Shown: positions 1 through 12,734, counted from the first letter of the stretch. The stretch is DNA of 64,000 nt from Erodium maritimum (GCA_963921825.1 OY997589.1:3162001-3226000), one strand, 5' to 3'. The notes: generated by a model from the letters alone, not told the origin. Numbers and translations are program-made.

Positions 1-778
1 CGATGAGATCGGAGTTCAGCAGAGCCCGGAGAATCTCTTCCCTGACGGGAAGAGTCCGGTAAATCTCCGACGAGGGGAACGGGCTGTGGAGAAAAAAACC
101 CATTCTCACCTGATTGAATCTTCTCCTCAGAAATGTTGGCAACACCATCAAATGATAGTCATGGATCCAAATGTAATCCTCCTCAGGATTGATCACCTCC
201 ACAACTCTCTGAAAGAAGTACTTGTTAGCCAAAACATAAGCTTCCCACATCGACCGGTCGAATCTCCCTCCGAGATCAGCGGAGAACGGTAACATGTAAT
301 GAAACAGAGGCCATAGCTGTCTCTTGCAAAACCCGTCGTAGAATTTATCATAAATGTCCGGGGGGAGGAAGGTGGCTACACAGTTGAACTTATCTAAAAG
401 CTCCTGGGAGACATCGTCCTGGTCCTTGGGAGGGACATCGGCTTTTAAGGATCCGATGTAGAGGACCTCCATGTCTTCGGGGAACCCGTCTTTGAGCCTC
501 AGGAGTAATGAGTCTTCGTTCCAGCTCAAGTTCCAGGCTTTGGTGTCTGGGTTTCGTTTTGCGTTGAGAGGGAGCTGGTTTGCTACCAAGATCATTCGGG
601 TGGGGGAGGCTGGAGATGGGTTGTCCAGAGATGGTGATGGTGATGGTGATGATTCGTTTTGGCCTGATGTATTGCTTGTTGTTACTCTGGGGAGCCGCTT
701 TGGTTTCTTTTCTTTCTCCATTGTTGGGAAGTTCCCGGAGGCTAAGTCTAGGAGATTGGTGTACGATCTTGACATCAT
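1..778 (-). CDS. Class II alpha,alpha-trehalose-phosphate synthase (TPS5/TPS7-like), N-terminal part
   Basis: About 259 residues of the N-terminus are present; the rest lies beyond the left edge. The protein opens MMSRSYTNLLDLASGNFP, the signature start of plant class II TPS proteins and closest to Arabidopsis TPS7 as I remember it. A variable Ser/Pro linker follows, then the glycosyltransferase-20 domain with RMILVANQLPL, FCKRQLWPLFHYMLP, GGRFDRSMWEAY, IHDYHLMVLPTFLRRRF and LHSPFPSSEIYRTLPVREE. No intron interrupts this part. The two adjacent ATGs at 778 and 775 give either start; I chose the first. Class II members carry a TPS-like and a TPP-like domain and are thought to be mainly regulatory, with little synthase activity. 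That is family knowledge; the C-terminal domain is not visible here. TPS7 versus TPS5 is a guess. Confidence 0.93.
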   Translation of the reverse strand, partial: MMSRSYTNLLDLASGNFPTMEKEKKPKRLPRVTTSNTSGQNESSPSPSPSLDNPSPASPTRMILVANQLPLNAKRNPDTKAWNLSWNEDSLLLRLKDGFPEDMEVLYIGSLKADVPPKDQDDVSQELLDKFNCVATFLPPDIYDKFYDGFCKRQLWPLFHYMLPFSADLGGRFDRSMWEAYVLANKYFFQRVVEVINPEEDYIWIHDYHLMVLPTFLRRRFNQVRMGFFLHSPFPSSEIYRTLPVREEILRALLNSDLI

Positions 779-829
779 CTTGAAATCCTCGGGTTTGATT
801 CACTAAACTCCTTCGAATGTTCAAAGAAA

Positions 830-1869
830 CTGCATACAATCCATGGGAAACAATCAGAAAATGAAGCAAAGTCGATAATGGATAATCACATAAAAATAGT
901 GAGTACTTTAGTTTGGTTACGGGTTATTACTGTCATCTTCAATTCACTGTTGACGGATTGTTACCTTCTCTTATAACCCCTCAAAATCTTCATTTGGCCG
1001 CACCAGAATCTTTTTTGGTTGCACCGTCTATAACGGAGTTCAAAACCAATTGAAAAGACTAAACTACTCCTAGAAAAACCTTCACTTTGTGACAGGTTGT
1101 TACCTTATTCTTTCTTTTTTGGGGTTGCATTGTCTATAACGGAGTTAAAACAAGCGATTACCCCTAAAAAGATCTTCATTTTGCGACAGATTGTTACCCT
1201 CTACTTTCTTTTCTAGTTACACACATAGTGATCAAAGTGAAATTCATGGTATATTTCTGCATTATCAACCCAAACAACACCACCAGACCTGTTCTAATAC
1301 CCATAGCTGAGATAGAAAATTAGAGTTCATCAAAATTAGCCCCAAAAATAACTAAACAAACAGTCTCATTTGATCACACAATGCAATGCATAATAATTTC
1401 CATATATTCTCATAATCAAAATTGAAATGGGTTTTATTTGATCACACAATCTTCAACCAGAGTGATGATTTCAGAACAAAAACTCTGAAACAATACCAAT
1501 AAATCATAAAAATAACTGGAAACAAATTGGATTTCCAAAATCAACAGAAGAAAAAAAACACGAAATTGAAACCACAATCACAACCCATCCCCAGATTATA
1601 ACTTAATATCGATTTGCATCACGCAATCTTCTTAAGAATCGAAGATAAACCGAAACCCTAGAACTACATCCCAAATCAAAATCATCAAAAATCGCACATT
1701 GTGTGAAATTCAAAACGACCCACAAACCAGAACCAGAATCAAAACCATACCCAGATCTTCAAACGAACAATGTACGGATTGCGATTCGAATCACAGAAAC
1801 ACCCAAATCAGACGACCCGAAACGAGCAAGAGATCGGCCAAAATGTCGAGAATCGGGAGTGAAACTAAC
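830..1869 (-). other. 5'-UTR intron of the TPS gene (predicted)
   Basis: Reading the minus strand, a consensus donor (ACAAG|GTTAGT) starts at 1869. A pyrimidine-rich tract ending TGTATGCAG gives an acceptor at 830, about 50 bases before the ATG. A 5'-UTR intron just ahead of the start codon is usual in plant class II TPS genes. No transcript evidence is available here, so the boundaries are prediction. The intron also contains a degenerate tandem repeat near 950-1215. Confidence 0.6.
950..1215. repeat. Degenerate tandem repeat in the TPS leader intron
   Basis: Three imperfect direct units share a 'GACRGATTGTTACCYTCT' segment near 952, 1090 and 1186. Two of them share a 'GTCTATAACGGAGTT' segment near 1027 and 1131. 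Spacing is irregular (about 140 and 96 bases), so this is an old, eroded repeat. Confidence 0.5.
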
Positions 1870-1978
1870 CTTGTAACTGAAGAAATCGAAGAAATGAGGA
1901 CTAAACGATTCGTCGTTTCACAGTAACGATCTCTTATATCCGAATTGCCGAACAATTTCGAGGGTTTCTGGGAAATAT

Positions 1979-1990
1979 ATTTATATATAT
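1979..1990 (-). promoter_or_regulatory. TATA box of the TPS gene
   Basis: On the minus strand this reads ATATATAAATAT. It lies about 110 bases upstream of the predicted 5'-UTR splice donor, a sensible core-promoter position. The surrounding DNA is AT-rich, so the match is suggestive only. Confidence 0.5.
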
Positions 1991-2212
1991 AGCAATAATC
2001 GTATTGATCATCATCATCGTCCTCTCGATTGTGAAACGGGAAAGTCCGAGAATTTATGAATATTCATATAATTGTGATATTATTTGGATTGATTAATACG
2101 AAATATTCAGAAAAAATGGAAAAAATTATCCACCGTTTGATCTTATTGAATATTCACGGTGGTGATGAACGGTCCAGATCGACTGGAGTGAAAACTGGGC
2201 GTTATAAATTAG

Positions 2213-2394
2213 CACGTGACGAATAGTCAAATTGGTGTAGAGGACCGGCTGCTTATAAATACGGAAATAAAAAGAAAATAAAATCGTGAAATGAATAGAA
2301 ACTAAAACATTTTCGTTGGATAAGGTTTGACAGCCGACTTTACGCGACGCTTTGTCGCGCGGAGTACACGCGCGTTGAAGGGTTAGGACACGTG
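2213..2394. promoter_or_regulatory. Two G-box/ABRE motifs upstream of TPS
   Basis: CACGTG occurs at 2213-2218 and again at 2389-2394. The second sits in ACACGTGGC, the strong ABRE/G-box core bound by bZIP and bHLH factors. They lie about 220 and 400 bases upstream of the TATA box. ABA or stress control is an inference from the motif. Confidence 0.5.
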
Positions 2395-2699
2395 GCGTCG
2401 AAGTACTCTCGGAGCGGAAGCAATGAGAGAGTGATGATTAGGAGAGTGGGGGACAATGTGAAACGTCACTGTGATGACGTGTACAGTTTCTACTTATCCA
2501 AATAAAATGGTGCAATAATTATTGTTGAATGTATAGTCTATTGTAATGAAAATTATTGACTTTGAGAACTTACGATCCTAGTCCTCCTTCATGGTTGGTA
2601 TTGTGTTTTAAGGTGCATCCGAGAGTTCGATAATCGGATCTTGTGTATTAATGATTGTGTCGCAATTCGATCTTGTAGTCGTTGTTGTACAATCTGTCA

Positions 2700-3010
2700 T
2701 CGATGAAAAAGCTCTCTTCATGTCTGCTAGAGTTTCGTTCGCGCAACCTTCAGTTATCGTGCCGTTGGCTCCCCTTCGCCACCAACGACGTGCCTTCGGT
2801 TTCTGTTCAGGTCCCCCCTGCTACCTCGAAGGTTGTCACTTGTTTCTCTTCGATATCAATCAACCTCCCCGCCTCAGATCCCCTCCCCTGAGTAGCAACC
2901 GTCGTATCTGAAGCCGTCATCGGTGTATCCACCTCCTTGACCTCCACCGATGCCTCTTCCTCGATCTCTGATCGTTTGGTTTTAGCTTATTTTATCTGTT
3001 TTGTTCTTTT
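2700..3010 (+). repeat. Partial copy of a dispersed repeat (family R1), plus orientation
   Basis: The stretch with 'CACCAACGACGTG' and a following CT-rich segment matches, in inverse orientation, the copy near 12.7-13.5 kb (its region around 13350-13450). Related copies lie at 9.4-10.3 and 46.9-47.3 kb. No intact coding frame is visible. The family is probably a retroelement fragment, but no reverse transcriptase is present. Confidence 0.45.
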
Positions 3011-3706
3011 TTGCAAGGTTCATGTGTAGGGAACGGTAATTCGAGAATTTTACCCAAGGAATCAAAGAATTTTATGTGTACGACATTTTGTGTCTCTCAT
3101 CTTTTCAATTATATTCTAAAAGTTAAATTTCACAAATCAGAGTTTCAAGTTTCTGACTAATCTGACAGAACGATAAGTCGGATGGTTTTCAGATTTTGGG
3201 GCCTACATAAGACGGTGAATCGAACGGTTTTACAAATGTTGGGGCCTAAACGGACTAGGAGGGAGTTTGACAACAATGAGCGTATGGGACATGCAGAGAA
3301 GGAGCAACAATATGAAAAACGAAATAAATGGAAGATCATCGTAAGAAATAATGTCGACATAATGACGGGACAGTGAGGATTGCAGCAACCCTTCACTAAA
3401 TTTTAGTGAAGAATAGTGAGCTTCTTAATCACAATCATTTCTCACAACATTAAACTACTTTATCATTGATTTAGGTCTATATCTTGATTATGGACTTGAA
3501 TTTATTTATCTTTATCCAAAGTGATCTATCATTTTTAATATACATACTAACAATACCAATTATCGAAACAGAACAATCCAAGGGAATAATAGTGCAATAA
3601 ATACAATTTTGTAGCCTCACAGTGTTCATGTCTTTGCTTTGTTTGATGATAGCAACAAAGTTTTGTTCCATTACAACGAGTCGACAAACAAAAGGGGTCC
3701 ACAGTG
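3011..3706. other. Intergenic, no gene recognised
   Basis: AT-rich spacer beyond the 3' end of the WRKY gene. Short frames here have no recognisable domain or gene-like codon structure. It will include the WRKY 3' UTR. Confidence 0.6.
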
Positions 3707-6203
3707 CTACCCTGTGCCGCCCAAGCAGGGTATCCCGCTTAAACTACACCGCCCACCCCGCGCGTCGGGCTCCACCCCGCTCCGCCTAAAAACCATCGAG
3801 CACTCCGGCAACTCCCCGAGATCGGCGAAAAACGACTCCTCCTCCGCCTCCACGTCACCCCCTCTCCCCGACAACACCACCATCGAAACGTCGTCGTCGG
3901 CGCAAATGGGGCTGTGGAGCAGCGACGTGGACGCCACGTCGGCGAGCCACCCGAACTCGAACGGCGAGTCGTGGCCGAGTTGAGTGAACCCGCCGTCGGG
4001 GGAGAAGACCGCGAGGTCCTGGTCCGGCGGGAACTTGGCGGAGGGGGACGAGGAGGTCGCCGGAGACGGCGGCGACACGGCGGAGGAAGGGTGGTGCTTC
4101 GTGGCAGGGACGGCGTGGTTGTGGTCGCAGGCGTAGGTGATTACGAGCGTCGTGGGGTCCACGCGACTTCGCTCCACTTGCTTACGCGCCGGACAGCCCT
4201 TCGAGCTACTGCATCGATAATATCCCCTGCAAAACAAATATATAATTGCATAAATTAATTATTGTTTTCTCGTAGTCAGTTAAGTAAAATATCTAAAATA
4301 ATTATTTTATTAATTCAATAAAAAAGACATAGTTATTTATTTCCCCATACCTACTGCATAATTTACATTATCTTGACTTAAGTATGACATATACTATTAG
4401 TTAATCCATAAAACTGAAAATTTACACGATTATAATAAAATTATAAATACAGGCTTGATTATTTCGAATTGTACTGATTTATTATCTATACTCATTAATC
4501 TTCGTATCGAATTTGTTAGATATTCAGCGAATAAGATAGTTATTGGCTCGCCTATAGAGCTATTTTTTTGTTTGGATTTGAGTGGTGATGGGAAATTATC
4601 TCTGACACTCTTCTATGTATTTTGATAACAGATAATTATATAAATGTTACTTCCACAAATATATACATATAGAAAGTCCTAATATAATTACAATTATGTT
4701 TCGATTAAAACTTATACCATTGTTATTGTTTTCAAAGTTCTTTAATTTCAAATTTATAATATTAAAACATGAATAGTTCATCTCCTTATTTAGATAAACT
4801 GTAATTTCATAATGTGAGAGATGTGATAACTAATATATTTTTCCTTGGAAAGCATGGATTAAACAGTATTTAGACATCACTTTAAACGGTTCTTCTCGGT
4901 TTATTAGCTTCAATCACTTTTAGTTTCTTCAGAAAGATAGTCTAACAATCGAACTTGTTAACAGAATTACGAACAAAACTTCTTATTTCGTTTTATGTCT
5001 GTTTTTCAGTGGTCTGAAGATCTTTTCTACGAGACACTATGTTGTATTGCTTTTTTTTAAATAATTAATAAAATTACAACTTTTTCTCAAAAAAACATCC
5101 CTTTATTCCTAGTTTCCTACCCTATATAAGACGATTAAGAGAGGATATTAATTTCTGGTATTGGCAAAACTCTAGCATTAAATACATGTTAATCTAATAA
5201 TCCCAACTATTATAATTTTATCTTTGGTAAAAATAACACTAAAAAAACCCAGAAAAAAAAAGATTTAAAAAAAATACAGATCCGCATTGTGTTGGAGTAA
5301 CACGTGCAAATTTACCGGATATATCGGAGCCACTTTTAAGCAAAACCGAAGTGGAAACAAAACAAAGTTTATCCTTTTTCTCCCTTCCCGTGTGATTCTG
5401 TCCGAAACAGACAAAAACAGAGACCAGTCAATCCTCACGTTTCACTCCTCCGATTCGGAGCGTGACACTCACGCTCCAACTCCAGATCGTGACTCGCGGA
5501 TCCAACCCCACAGACAGCAACGTCCCCAACTACCCCGCGCATTTTAGCCCAGCCGCCCCGCGCTAAAATACGCCGCCCCGGCGGCGTTTACGAAGAAACC
5601 CCTCATTTTCTTCGCGAAAACCCCGAAATTTGCTAAATTTATAATTTTAATTAAATAAAAGTTAATTTTTTTCGACGAATTGTACGCACAAACCTGGGAT
5701 AAGGAGAGCCCTTGATGGGTTTCTGTCCGTACTTCCGCCAGGCCCACGAATCCGACGGTGGATACGCCTCGCCTCTGCTCTTAGATCCCTCCACGTCACC
5801 GATCGGGATCGATACCACCCTCTTCTTCACCCCTCTTTTACTGTACGAACAAATTTGGATTTAAATAAAATCGAACCACAAATTAAAATTAAAAGAAAAG
5901 AAGAAAAAAAAAGAGACATGACTGTTAGAGATATACTCAAATATACTCATTTGTATTCGTGTTGGAAATTAGAATCAAACGAGCTTTTACCCTTTTGTTC
6001 CACACGAGATTTCTGTTCTCGTTCGATTCTGATTTGCAGTACGAATACAAATGGGTATATTTGAGTATATCTCTAACAATAACGAACCTCTTTTTGGGTG
6101 ACGGTGCGGCGGCGGATTTGGAATCGTCGCCGGAGAGGGGGGAGCCGGGGGGGTCGTCCTGGTCGGCGACGAAGGGGTTGGTGTAGGACCTGCGGTGGCT
6201 CAT
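3707..6203 (-). CDS. WRKY transcription factor, group IIe (WRKY65/WRKY69-like)
   Basis: Three exons: 6203-6088, 5840-5694 and 4226-3707, joining in frame to 260 residues. Exon 1 encodes a short N-terminus ([11 protein letters not shown]...). Exon 2 carries a basic [14 protein letters not shown] segment and [20 protein letters not shown]. Exon 3 carries the zinc-finger half, [20 protein letters not shown] through DHNH. The intron splits the codon between PR and GYYR, the classical WRKY intron position. The C-terminus has acidic patches and an [16 protein letters not shown] block shared with WRKY65/69. WRKY proteins bind W-boxes (TTGACC/T) in the nucleus; group IIe members act in stress and development. 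The second intron is 1.47 kb and the first holds an inverted-repeat element. Confidence 0.93.
5923..6078. mobile_element. 156-bp inverted-repeat element (MITE-like) in WRKY intron 1
   Basis: Arms of about 38 bases, TGTTAGAGATATACTC... and its inverse complement ...GAGTATATCTCTAACA, flank a loop of about 80 bases. The arms are nearly perfect, so the insertion is fairly young. I see no clear target duplication, so the superfamily stays open. The right end lies only 8 bases inside the intron from the exon 1 splice donor (intron starts at 6087). Confidence 0.75.
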
Positions 6204-7239
6204 AATCGGAGGCGCGGCGGCGGAGCGGTGGCCGGAGAGGGGAGGAGGAGAGGTGAGGGGGTGTTTTGGGGGATTTGGGTTATAATCAGCTTGGCCGTCA
6301 TGTTGACAGAGTGGCTGTTGTGTAGTTTATTGGGGACGTGCAGGCACATACGCAACGATATGGATAGTATATTGGGTTGTGTTATTGTGTTGTCGGGTGT
6401 ATTGTAATGGGTTTGGAGCCGGTCCAATGATTGGGTTTTTTTTTAAATTTTGGTGGGGCCCGTGATGTGGCGTTGGCAGCCGGCGGGGAGGGGTGTTTTA
6501 ACGGTTGTGATCACGGCGAGGGAGTGTGTTCGGTGTTCGCATTGGCAAATGTGGACTTTAGTCGCAACTCACTGGTATGAACAAATATAGAATGGTCACG
6601 TTTTTTTTCAACATACAGATGAAATTTTGTAGATATAGAGATGAAAAGGTAAGTAAAGTAAAAATAAAATATCTTTGAACATTTTCAAAGAAGAATCATT
6701 CAAAAACCCTCTGGAGAGAAGCCTAGAACTTCACCCTCACCCAACCTTCTCTTGAGCTCCGTTGTAGCCCTCAATGATCGGGCTGGTTTTTCTCTAGGCC
6801 AGGTGGTTATTGGTGGTTGCTTCCCTTCTTCCCCACTCTTCTTGTTTGGCGAGTTTTGGGGGTTAGATCTGGAACCTCAGTTTCTCAGATCTGTCCCTTT
6901 TCGTCAATGATCGTTTTACTCCTCTCTCTTGTCTCTATAGGATTCAATTCAAACTCGCCTTTGGATTCGCCATTGAGTGATGGCTCTAGTGGGCTTCCTT
7001 TTGGGAAGTTGAGCAATGCATGGTGAAGATTTGTCCTTGGAGCTGGTGAAAATTTGGTATTAGACTTTGTTTCGGTTTTAGGTTAAGGCTTAGAGTTGTC
7101 TCAAACCTTGGGTTGGTTTTGTTAATTCTCTGTGAGGCTTAGTTCCTCGTGTTCTCGTATTTCATCTCAAATTCAAGAATCTATAATAATTTTGCTGAAT
7201 AAAAATATAGAGTTAAAAAGATAATAGTGATCGTATAAA
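6204..7239. other. WRKY upstream region, no further gene recognised
   Basis: This holds the WRKY promoter and leader; a TTATAA motif lies about 80 bases upstream of the ATG. From about 6700 the sequence changes to unclassified, repeat-like DNA without an intact frame. Confidence 0.5.
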
Positions 7240-7860
7240 AGTGGAAATCAATTAACACGATGAGATATAGTTTCGGTGATGACCGAAAAACTGATCATAT
7301 AACTAAATGTCCAGTAGAACCCATGGAGATACTTGGGGGTGGTTCCTTATTCCATTTTTGTTTGGCGTTACGAATCCATGAGACTTTTCTCGTCTCGACT
7401 TGACCGGTCATGTTATGTCGTAGTAGTCATCTAATGAATATGTCAGGAAAACGAGGAGGCTTGGAATCATAAGGTCTCTGATTCATAGAGGACGGGGTGT
7501 TGCTCCTCATCGACACTTCGAAGTGCCCAGGGTGACTCATGGCGACCCGCGAGGCAGCTCAATGTGCCTCGCTACTTCCCCACTGGGCCAACCTCCTCGG
7601 CATCGTCCGTGTAGGCAAGACTACCTTGGGTAGGGGTGTCGGTTCCATCCGACCCTGGGGAGGAGAATTACCAACGGGGCTCCGCCATCTGGTGGGTAGG
7701 GATGTCGGAATCACCCGACCTAAGAGTTGAGGGATACCAACAAGGATCCTTCTTTCATATCCCAGAAGGACATGTGAAGGAAGGATTAAGCCGACGGTCC
7801 TCATTCTGTCGGTTGTCTCAAGGTTTTTGATGATCACCTCCTATATGGTATATGCAACGA
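7240..7860 (-). repeat. Diverged repeat shared with the 55.6-56.4 kb region
   Basis: On the minus strand a GGTCGGATGG block near 7650 and a block around 7260-7320 (…ACCGAAACTATATCTCATC) reappear in the same order on the plus strand near 56226 and 56330. Spacing differs, so both are degenerate copies. I recognise no protein domain in either; the class is unknown. Confidence 0.35.
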
Positions 7861-9439
7861 CATGTGTCCACCGCAACACGGATCTGTAACATCATATCTG
7901 TCACCAGCGTTGATCGGATAGGGAATACTCGTCCGGTCCAGCGTTGATCTGTTCAAAGAAGACTCGTTCATGGTGGTGGATCAGCTTCCATGGGTAGGGC
8001 TCCCTTGATCGGGACCATCGATCCTCCACCGGGTGTAGTTGTGCCTCCTCACAAGACCATACATGTCACGTGGTTTCCTAGCAATGCTTGGAACAAGATC
8101 TGGAGTTAGAGTTCCATCTGTAGGGGTGGGGTAAAGACGAGGCCAACGTTAGTGCCCAAACAAATCCTCGAGTCCTAGTACCCACTACATCTTCATGCGA
8201 TATCCATTGAAGGAAGGGATTGTCGGTGTTAGTTGGCAAGGATCTACCTTGTGTTTTCGGTCCCTAGTCTGGGAGTACGACATCTCATGTAGGAGTAGTC
8301 GGTGGTTCGTATAATCCACGGTTCCCATCTTGTCAATCGAGTTGGTTAAGGTCGACAGACAGGCAGTCGGGAGGCAGCAAGGGCCAACGGTCATGTGTTT
8401 GTGAGGCCATGATGATCGGTCGGGAGCAAGGTTCAAAATAATGGTGATCGGAAAGAGGCGGGTTGAAATGGTTCGGTCGGAAACAGAGATGGGAAAAGAA
8501 ATCCTAGAGGCTACAATTTTATAAAAGTTATTATTTAAATTGTAATTGTAAATTGTCTTTTTTTTAATTGGTCGTATTAATATTTCGATTGAATAGATTG
8601 TTCGAGAGGGATGCACTAGTCACCGCCCATCTTACCCTCTATAGGGTTCAATGTCGCGATGGTACTACAAGCGAATTCATCGGCAACTGGATTGATTTCT
8701 CCATCCGCTCTGGTAGGGTTTGAGAACCGCGACAACCATATTTGGTCGTGTTGGTGAGACACACAAGGCTGACAAACGCTATCATGATGGCAAGACAAGT
8801 AGGGTCGGCGAGCAATGAACTCAACAACAATTCTAACATCTACAAGAGGTATGGTCGCGATCCTCGATGGTATATAGAGCGGTTTCTCATCGTTCGTTTT
8901 GATCGTGTTGGTAAGATATTCAATGATGCACGAAACTCATGCAAGGTCTAGAAAGCAGTCTCGTCATGCCCCATGGGGTCTTACATGAGCAACGAGTCGT
9001 CTACAAGGAGGACAAACCAGTGACCCAATAGGCCACTCTCGGTCACCTATCCTCAGCCGCCACTTCACGGGTTACTTCCGTTTAAGCTAACATCTCCCAA
9101 CCATTACCTGACGAGCCTTCATCTGGAGGACAACATGCATTGAGGACAACTATTGAGCTTAAATCGAGACATGGATAGTTGCACGCTTACCCATTGCACC
9201 CTTCGTAATCCAACAATACTCAGCTGACTTCTTGTCATCGAGATGGAGGATTGGCCTCGACCAATCAATACTCTCGCTCATTCTATTTCCTATTACTTAT
9301 GTTTTGTTATTTCATGAAATAACAGGAACATTTGTTTCTCCTAACAAACAAAGAAATATAATAAACTGATTATACTCACGATATTATCTTTGAACGTTAT
9401 AATAATCAGTTGTTTTGTTTATTTATTTACTTATTGACT
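7861..9439. other. Intergenic, repeat-like DNA without a recognised gene
   Basis: Moderately GC-rich sequence in which every frame is interrupted. It looks like decayed transposon DNA, but I could not assign domains or find terminal repeats. Confidence 0.5.
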
Positions 9440-10285
9440 TTAGATTTTTATTGAGCGAAAGGTGCAATTTGTATTAATTATATGAGAGAACGATACAACG
9501 AAGTGCATCAAGGAGCAAGTTTCCTGACCACTGAAGAACAAACATAGAACGAGCCTCGTTGGTTTGCCAATGAGATGCTACATATTTGTAATTCTTTTAA
9601 CAAACTCAAGAGATATACCCTCTTTTTGAAGAAGCAAATGTTGAATATCCCATATGATCGTCTTTATTGGAGAGACAAGAATTTCTCGACTGGAAACTAA
9701 AATATGATACTGTTGAGAAATGCTCAAGATGGTGCATGAATGGTGGTTGATCATATGGGGGCTCTTTTTGTCGTGAGGAGAACGATCGGGCCTAATCTCA
9801 ACAATATTAACAAGAGGATATACGTGATTCAGGGTTCCCTCCCAGTAAACGTCTCTGAATCCCTGCTCACTAGCCATTGACCTTGCAAAAAAAGAAAACA
9901 GAAAAAATAAAATAGACCCTATCGATTAGCCTAATCCAGAATCGAGAGGGAGATCGAAGAGGGAGCATCGATGGAGGCCTCCTAGGTGGTTACGTCGATG
10001 GTGGGGTCATGGCCTGTTGAGGCCGATCGGGAATAGAGATTTGAGGCGACGACATCGGCGATCACATACTTGAGGAAAATGGAAATAATGGGATTAACCA
10101 GTGTCGATGAAAGAAACCAGTCAACTACTATGAGGGTTGCAAGAGGGGACTAATAAAAGACTAGAGGACACATCACTTATGGCAAGAGAAGGCCAAAGAC
10201 ACGGTAGCTAGCAACAACTTGATTGAAGCCCTAACAAAAAACCCTAACAAAACTCTTCATGCGAATAAAATCTCTATAAAATAAC
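9440..10285 (-). repeat. Dispersed repeat family R1, copy at 9.4 kb
   Basis: It aligns by eye over almost its whole length with 12735-13540 in the same orientation. Shared blocks include ATTGAGCGAAA at one end, GAAACTAAA.CTGATACT in the middle and CCCTAACARAA.CTTCATGCG at the other end. The two copies are diverged by many substitutions. The minus-strand frame at 9578-9877 is not matched by an intact frame in the other copy, so I do not call a gene. Confidence 0.65.
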
Positions 10286-12734
10286 ATAAATCCCTTTAAG
10301 AAGATAAATTTGACATTTTAAAAGCTTATTTGTCTCGCAAAAATTACGATAAACAAATAAATGGTAACTTCTCATTAAATGATGAACTACCCTTCTCACA
10401 AATAATTTCGTAGACAAATACTGGGTTGGGCCTGAGAATTGGGCCTGCTTGATGATCATTGGCCCACCACCTGGTTCAAACCATTATATGAAAAAGTCAA
10501 TCAAGTAAATGCATCACATGCATAATTGGATATAATATAAATCAAAATCATAGTCAATAAACAAGTAAAAGCACCCTAAGAAGTATGTACCATTTTGGAA
10601 ACATCATATTAATCAAGACTCAACTTCTCCTATAAGAAGTGTGCATTTTATTTTGTTGTTGGAGTTTGTATTTTCTTATATATATTTTTATATTAATAAA
10701 TTTTATACTTTTTTGTTTGTCACATATTTTTATTAATAAATGTGTATATTTTTAATCGATTGAAAAAACATCAGAACCCGATGTCAAAACCTTACTAGTG
10801 ACTTAAAGATATAAAAACATATGTCATAAGGTGAACTCAAAATATATGAATAGTTTTATATCTCTTTTAACTCATGCCTCTTCATTTATTTTATTTATTA
10901 TTATTATTATCATAATTTAAAATTTTATGAGTATAATTATTATTTTGAAGTAAATTTAAATATTTTTTTAAGATTGTCTATACACCTCAAATAATTATGC
11001 TCGTAGTTTTTACTTTTTAATATAAATCACACGTTGAAATATTTTGATATTCAAATAATGATGTTGATTTTTTTAATAAAGACAATTTTTTCGATCATTA
11101 AGTGCATACAGTGATCTTAAGGCGTGTTCCCTATTTTCACATGGACGTTGCCGTGGGAATCAAACCATCTTCATTAATTGATTCACAAATAAGATTCCTT
11201 TCATTTTCTTTATTTTTAAAATTAGTATGATTTTTTTTACACATGTTGATCACGTGGGCATGTAACAAATATACTTTAAAACATAGGACCCACAAACAGA
11301 CTCATAAGTTTGGTAACAAAATAGTGATCTTCACTCATATTGAGGTTTCAATCGAGATTTGAACCATGAATAGTCAAGGTATTGGTCTGTTTTAGATTGA
11401 CTCGTTATATTAATAAAAAACATGTTTGAAAATTATAAAAGGTGAACATATTAAACCAGAGTTTATAACTAAAATATTGAGACGTGAATATGATTCAAAT
11501 TCTTACATGTAACATTGTTTTCTTAGTTTCGATCATGCGTTTGAATTTTTAAAACACATGTTTTTAGGTATATATATGAATAATATCCGATACAAACTGT
11601 CTTTATTGTACAAACTACGAATCATTATGAGCCGTGTCAAATACGAACAATGGACATAGGAGATCAAAAACGTCAACTTTGATTTGTTTGTGTTACTGTA
11701 ATTTGTGTTGGTCGTTACTACAACGCAATTGACTGCTAACATTCATATACGAAATGAGTTGATGAGTTGATACATAACATACAAAAATGAGACACCTTAC
11801 ATACAAAGTGAATATACTTACGTACAAATGAGTTATATGTTACATACAAAAAAATAATGGCATGTTACATACAATGATACCGATATAGTGATATCTTATA
11901 TACACGAGTGTATGTACCTTTGTGCATTACAATTATGGTCAACATGCATTATAATATTGTCAAATGACGGAAAATTTTGCGTAATTTACAAAATTATCAC
12001 AACGTGTTAGTTATATCTATAGGACTTTAGATCTTGCGTTGACGAAATGAAAATATAGATATATGGATCAAACCAAAATATGTATGATGGTTGAATTGTG
12101 TTTTTATACGTTAATTCTTTGTAAATGATGATTTTGTTATGACCTGATATCGACTGCCAAATTTCATTATGAAACAATTATAAAAAAAAATTCAATGACT
12201 ACTTGTGAACACATACCTGCTGACGTAATAACAAATAAATTACGCTACAATTGTTTTGAAAAAAAAATAGAAACCATGTATTAATTATAAGATATCTGTA
12301 AATAAAGGCGTCCATACTGACAATAAAATATTAGAAGTTTAGATTATGAAAGGAACAGTGCATCTGACGGCTAGATCTGGGATTGATATCGTAATTTCTG
12401 ATAGAATACGGGGGCATTTTGGGCAAAGAAAACGCTTACCGCCATTTTCTCTCACGTGTGCTTTGAAAAAATCGGCCTAGTACTCGTCAACTTTACGCTC
12501 CCTACTCGGCCTACTCCAATTATGCGCATCTTAAGATTCCAGATGCTTTGTCACAATTACCATAATACCCTCCCTTTTTAAGACTATTCCTTAGGATTGA
12601 CATTTCTTTTCTTCTCTTTATTCAAAGTTTGAATTCCACGTCAGATTATGATATGTCCGAAAATAGACACTAGCATTTCCGTGAGTATATTATTATTTAA
12701 CAATTTTGATAAGATTGCTTTTAAAAAAAAATTG
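10286..12734. other. AT-rich intergenic DNA
   Basis: No gene recognised. At about 11765-11900 a short phrase resembling TTACATACAAAATGA recurs about five times with irregular spacing, a small degenerate repeat. The rest is low-complexity A/T sequence. Confidence 0.6.

Noticed and set aside
9578-9877. 99-codon minus-strand frame in repeat R1
   Set aside because: The sister copy at 12.7 kb is broken over the same stretch, so there is no sign of coding constraint.
11765-11900. CRISPR-like or satellite array
   Set aside because: The short TTACATACAAA phrases are irregularly spaced and imperfect. This is simple AT-rich repeat in plant DNA.
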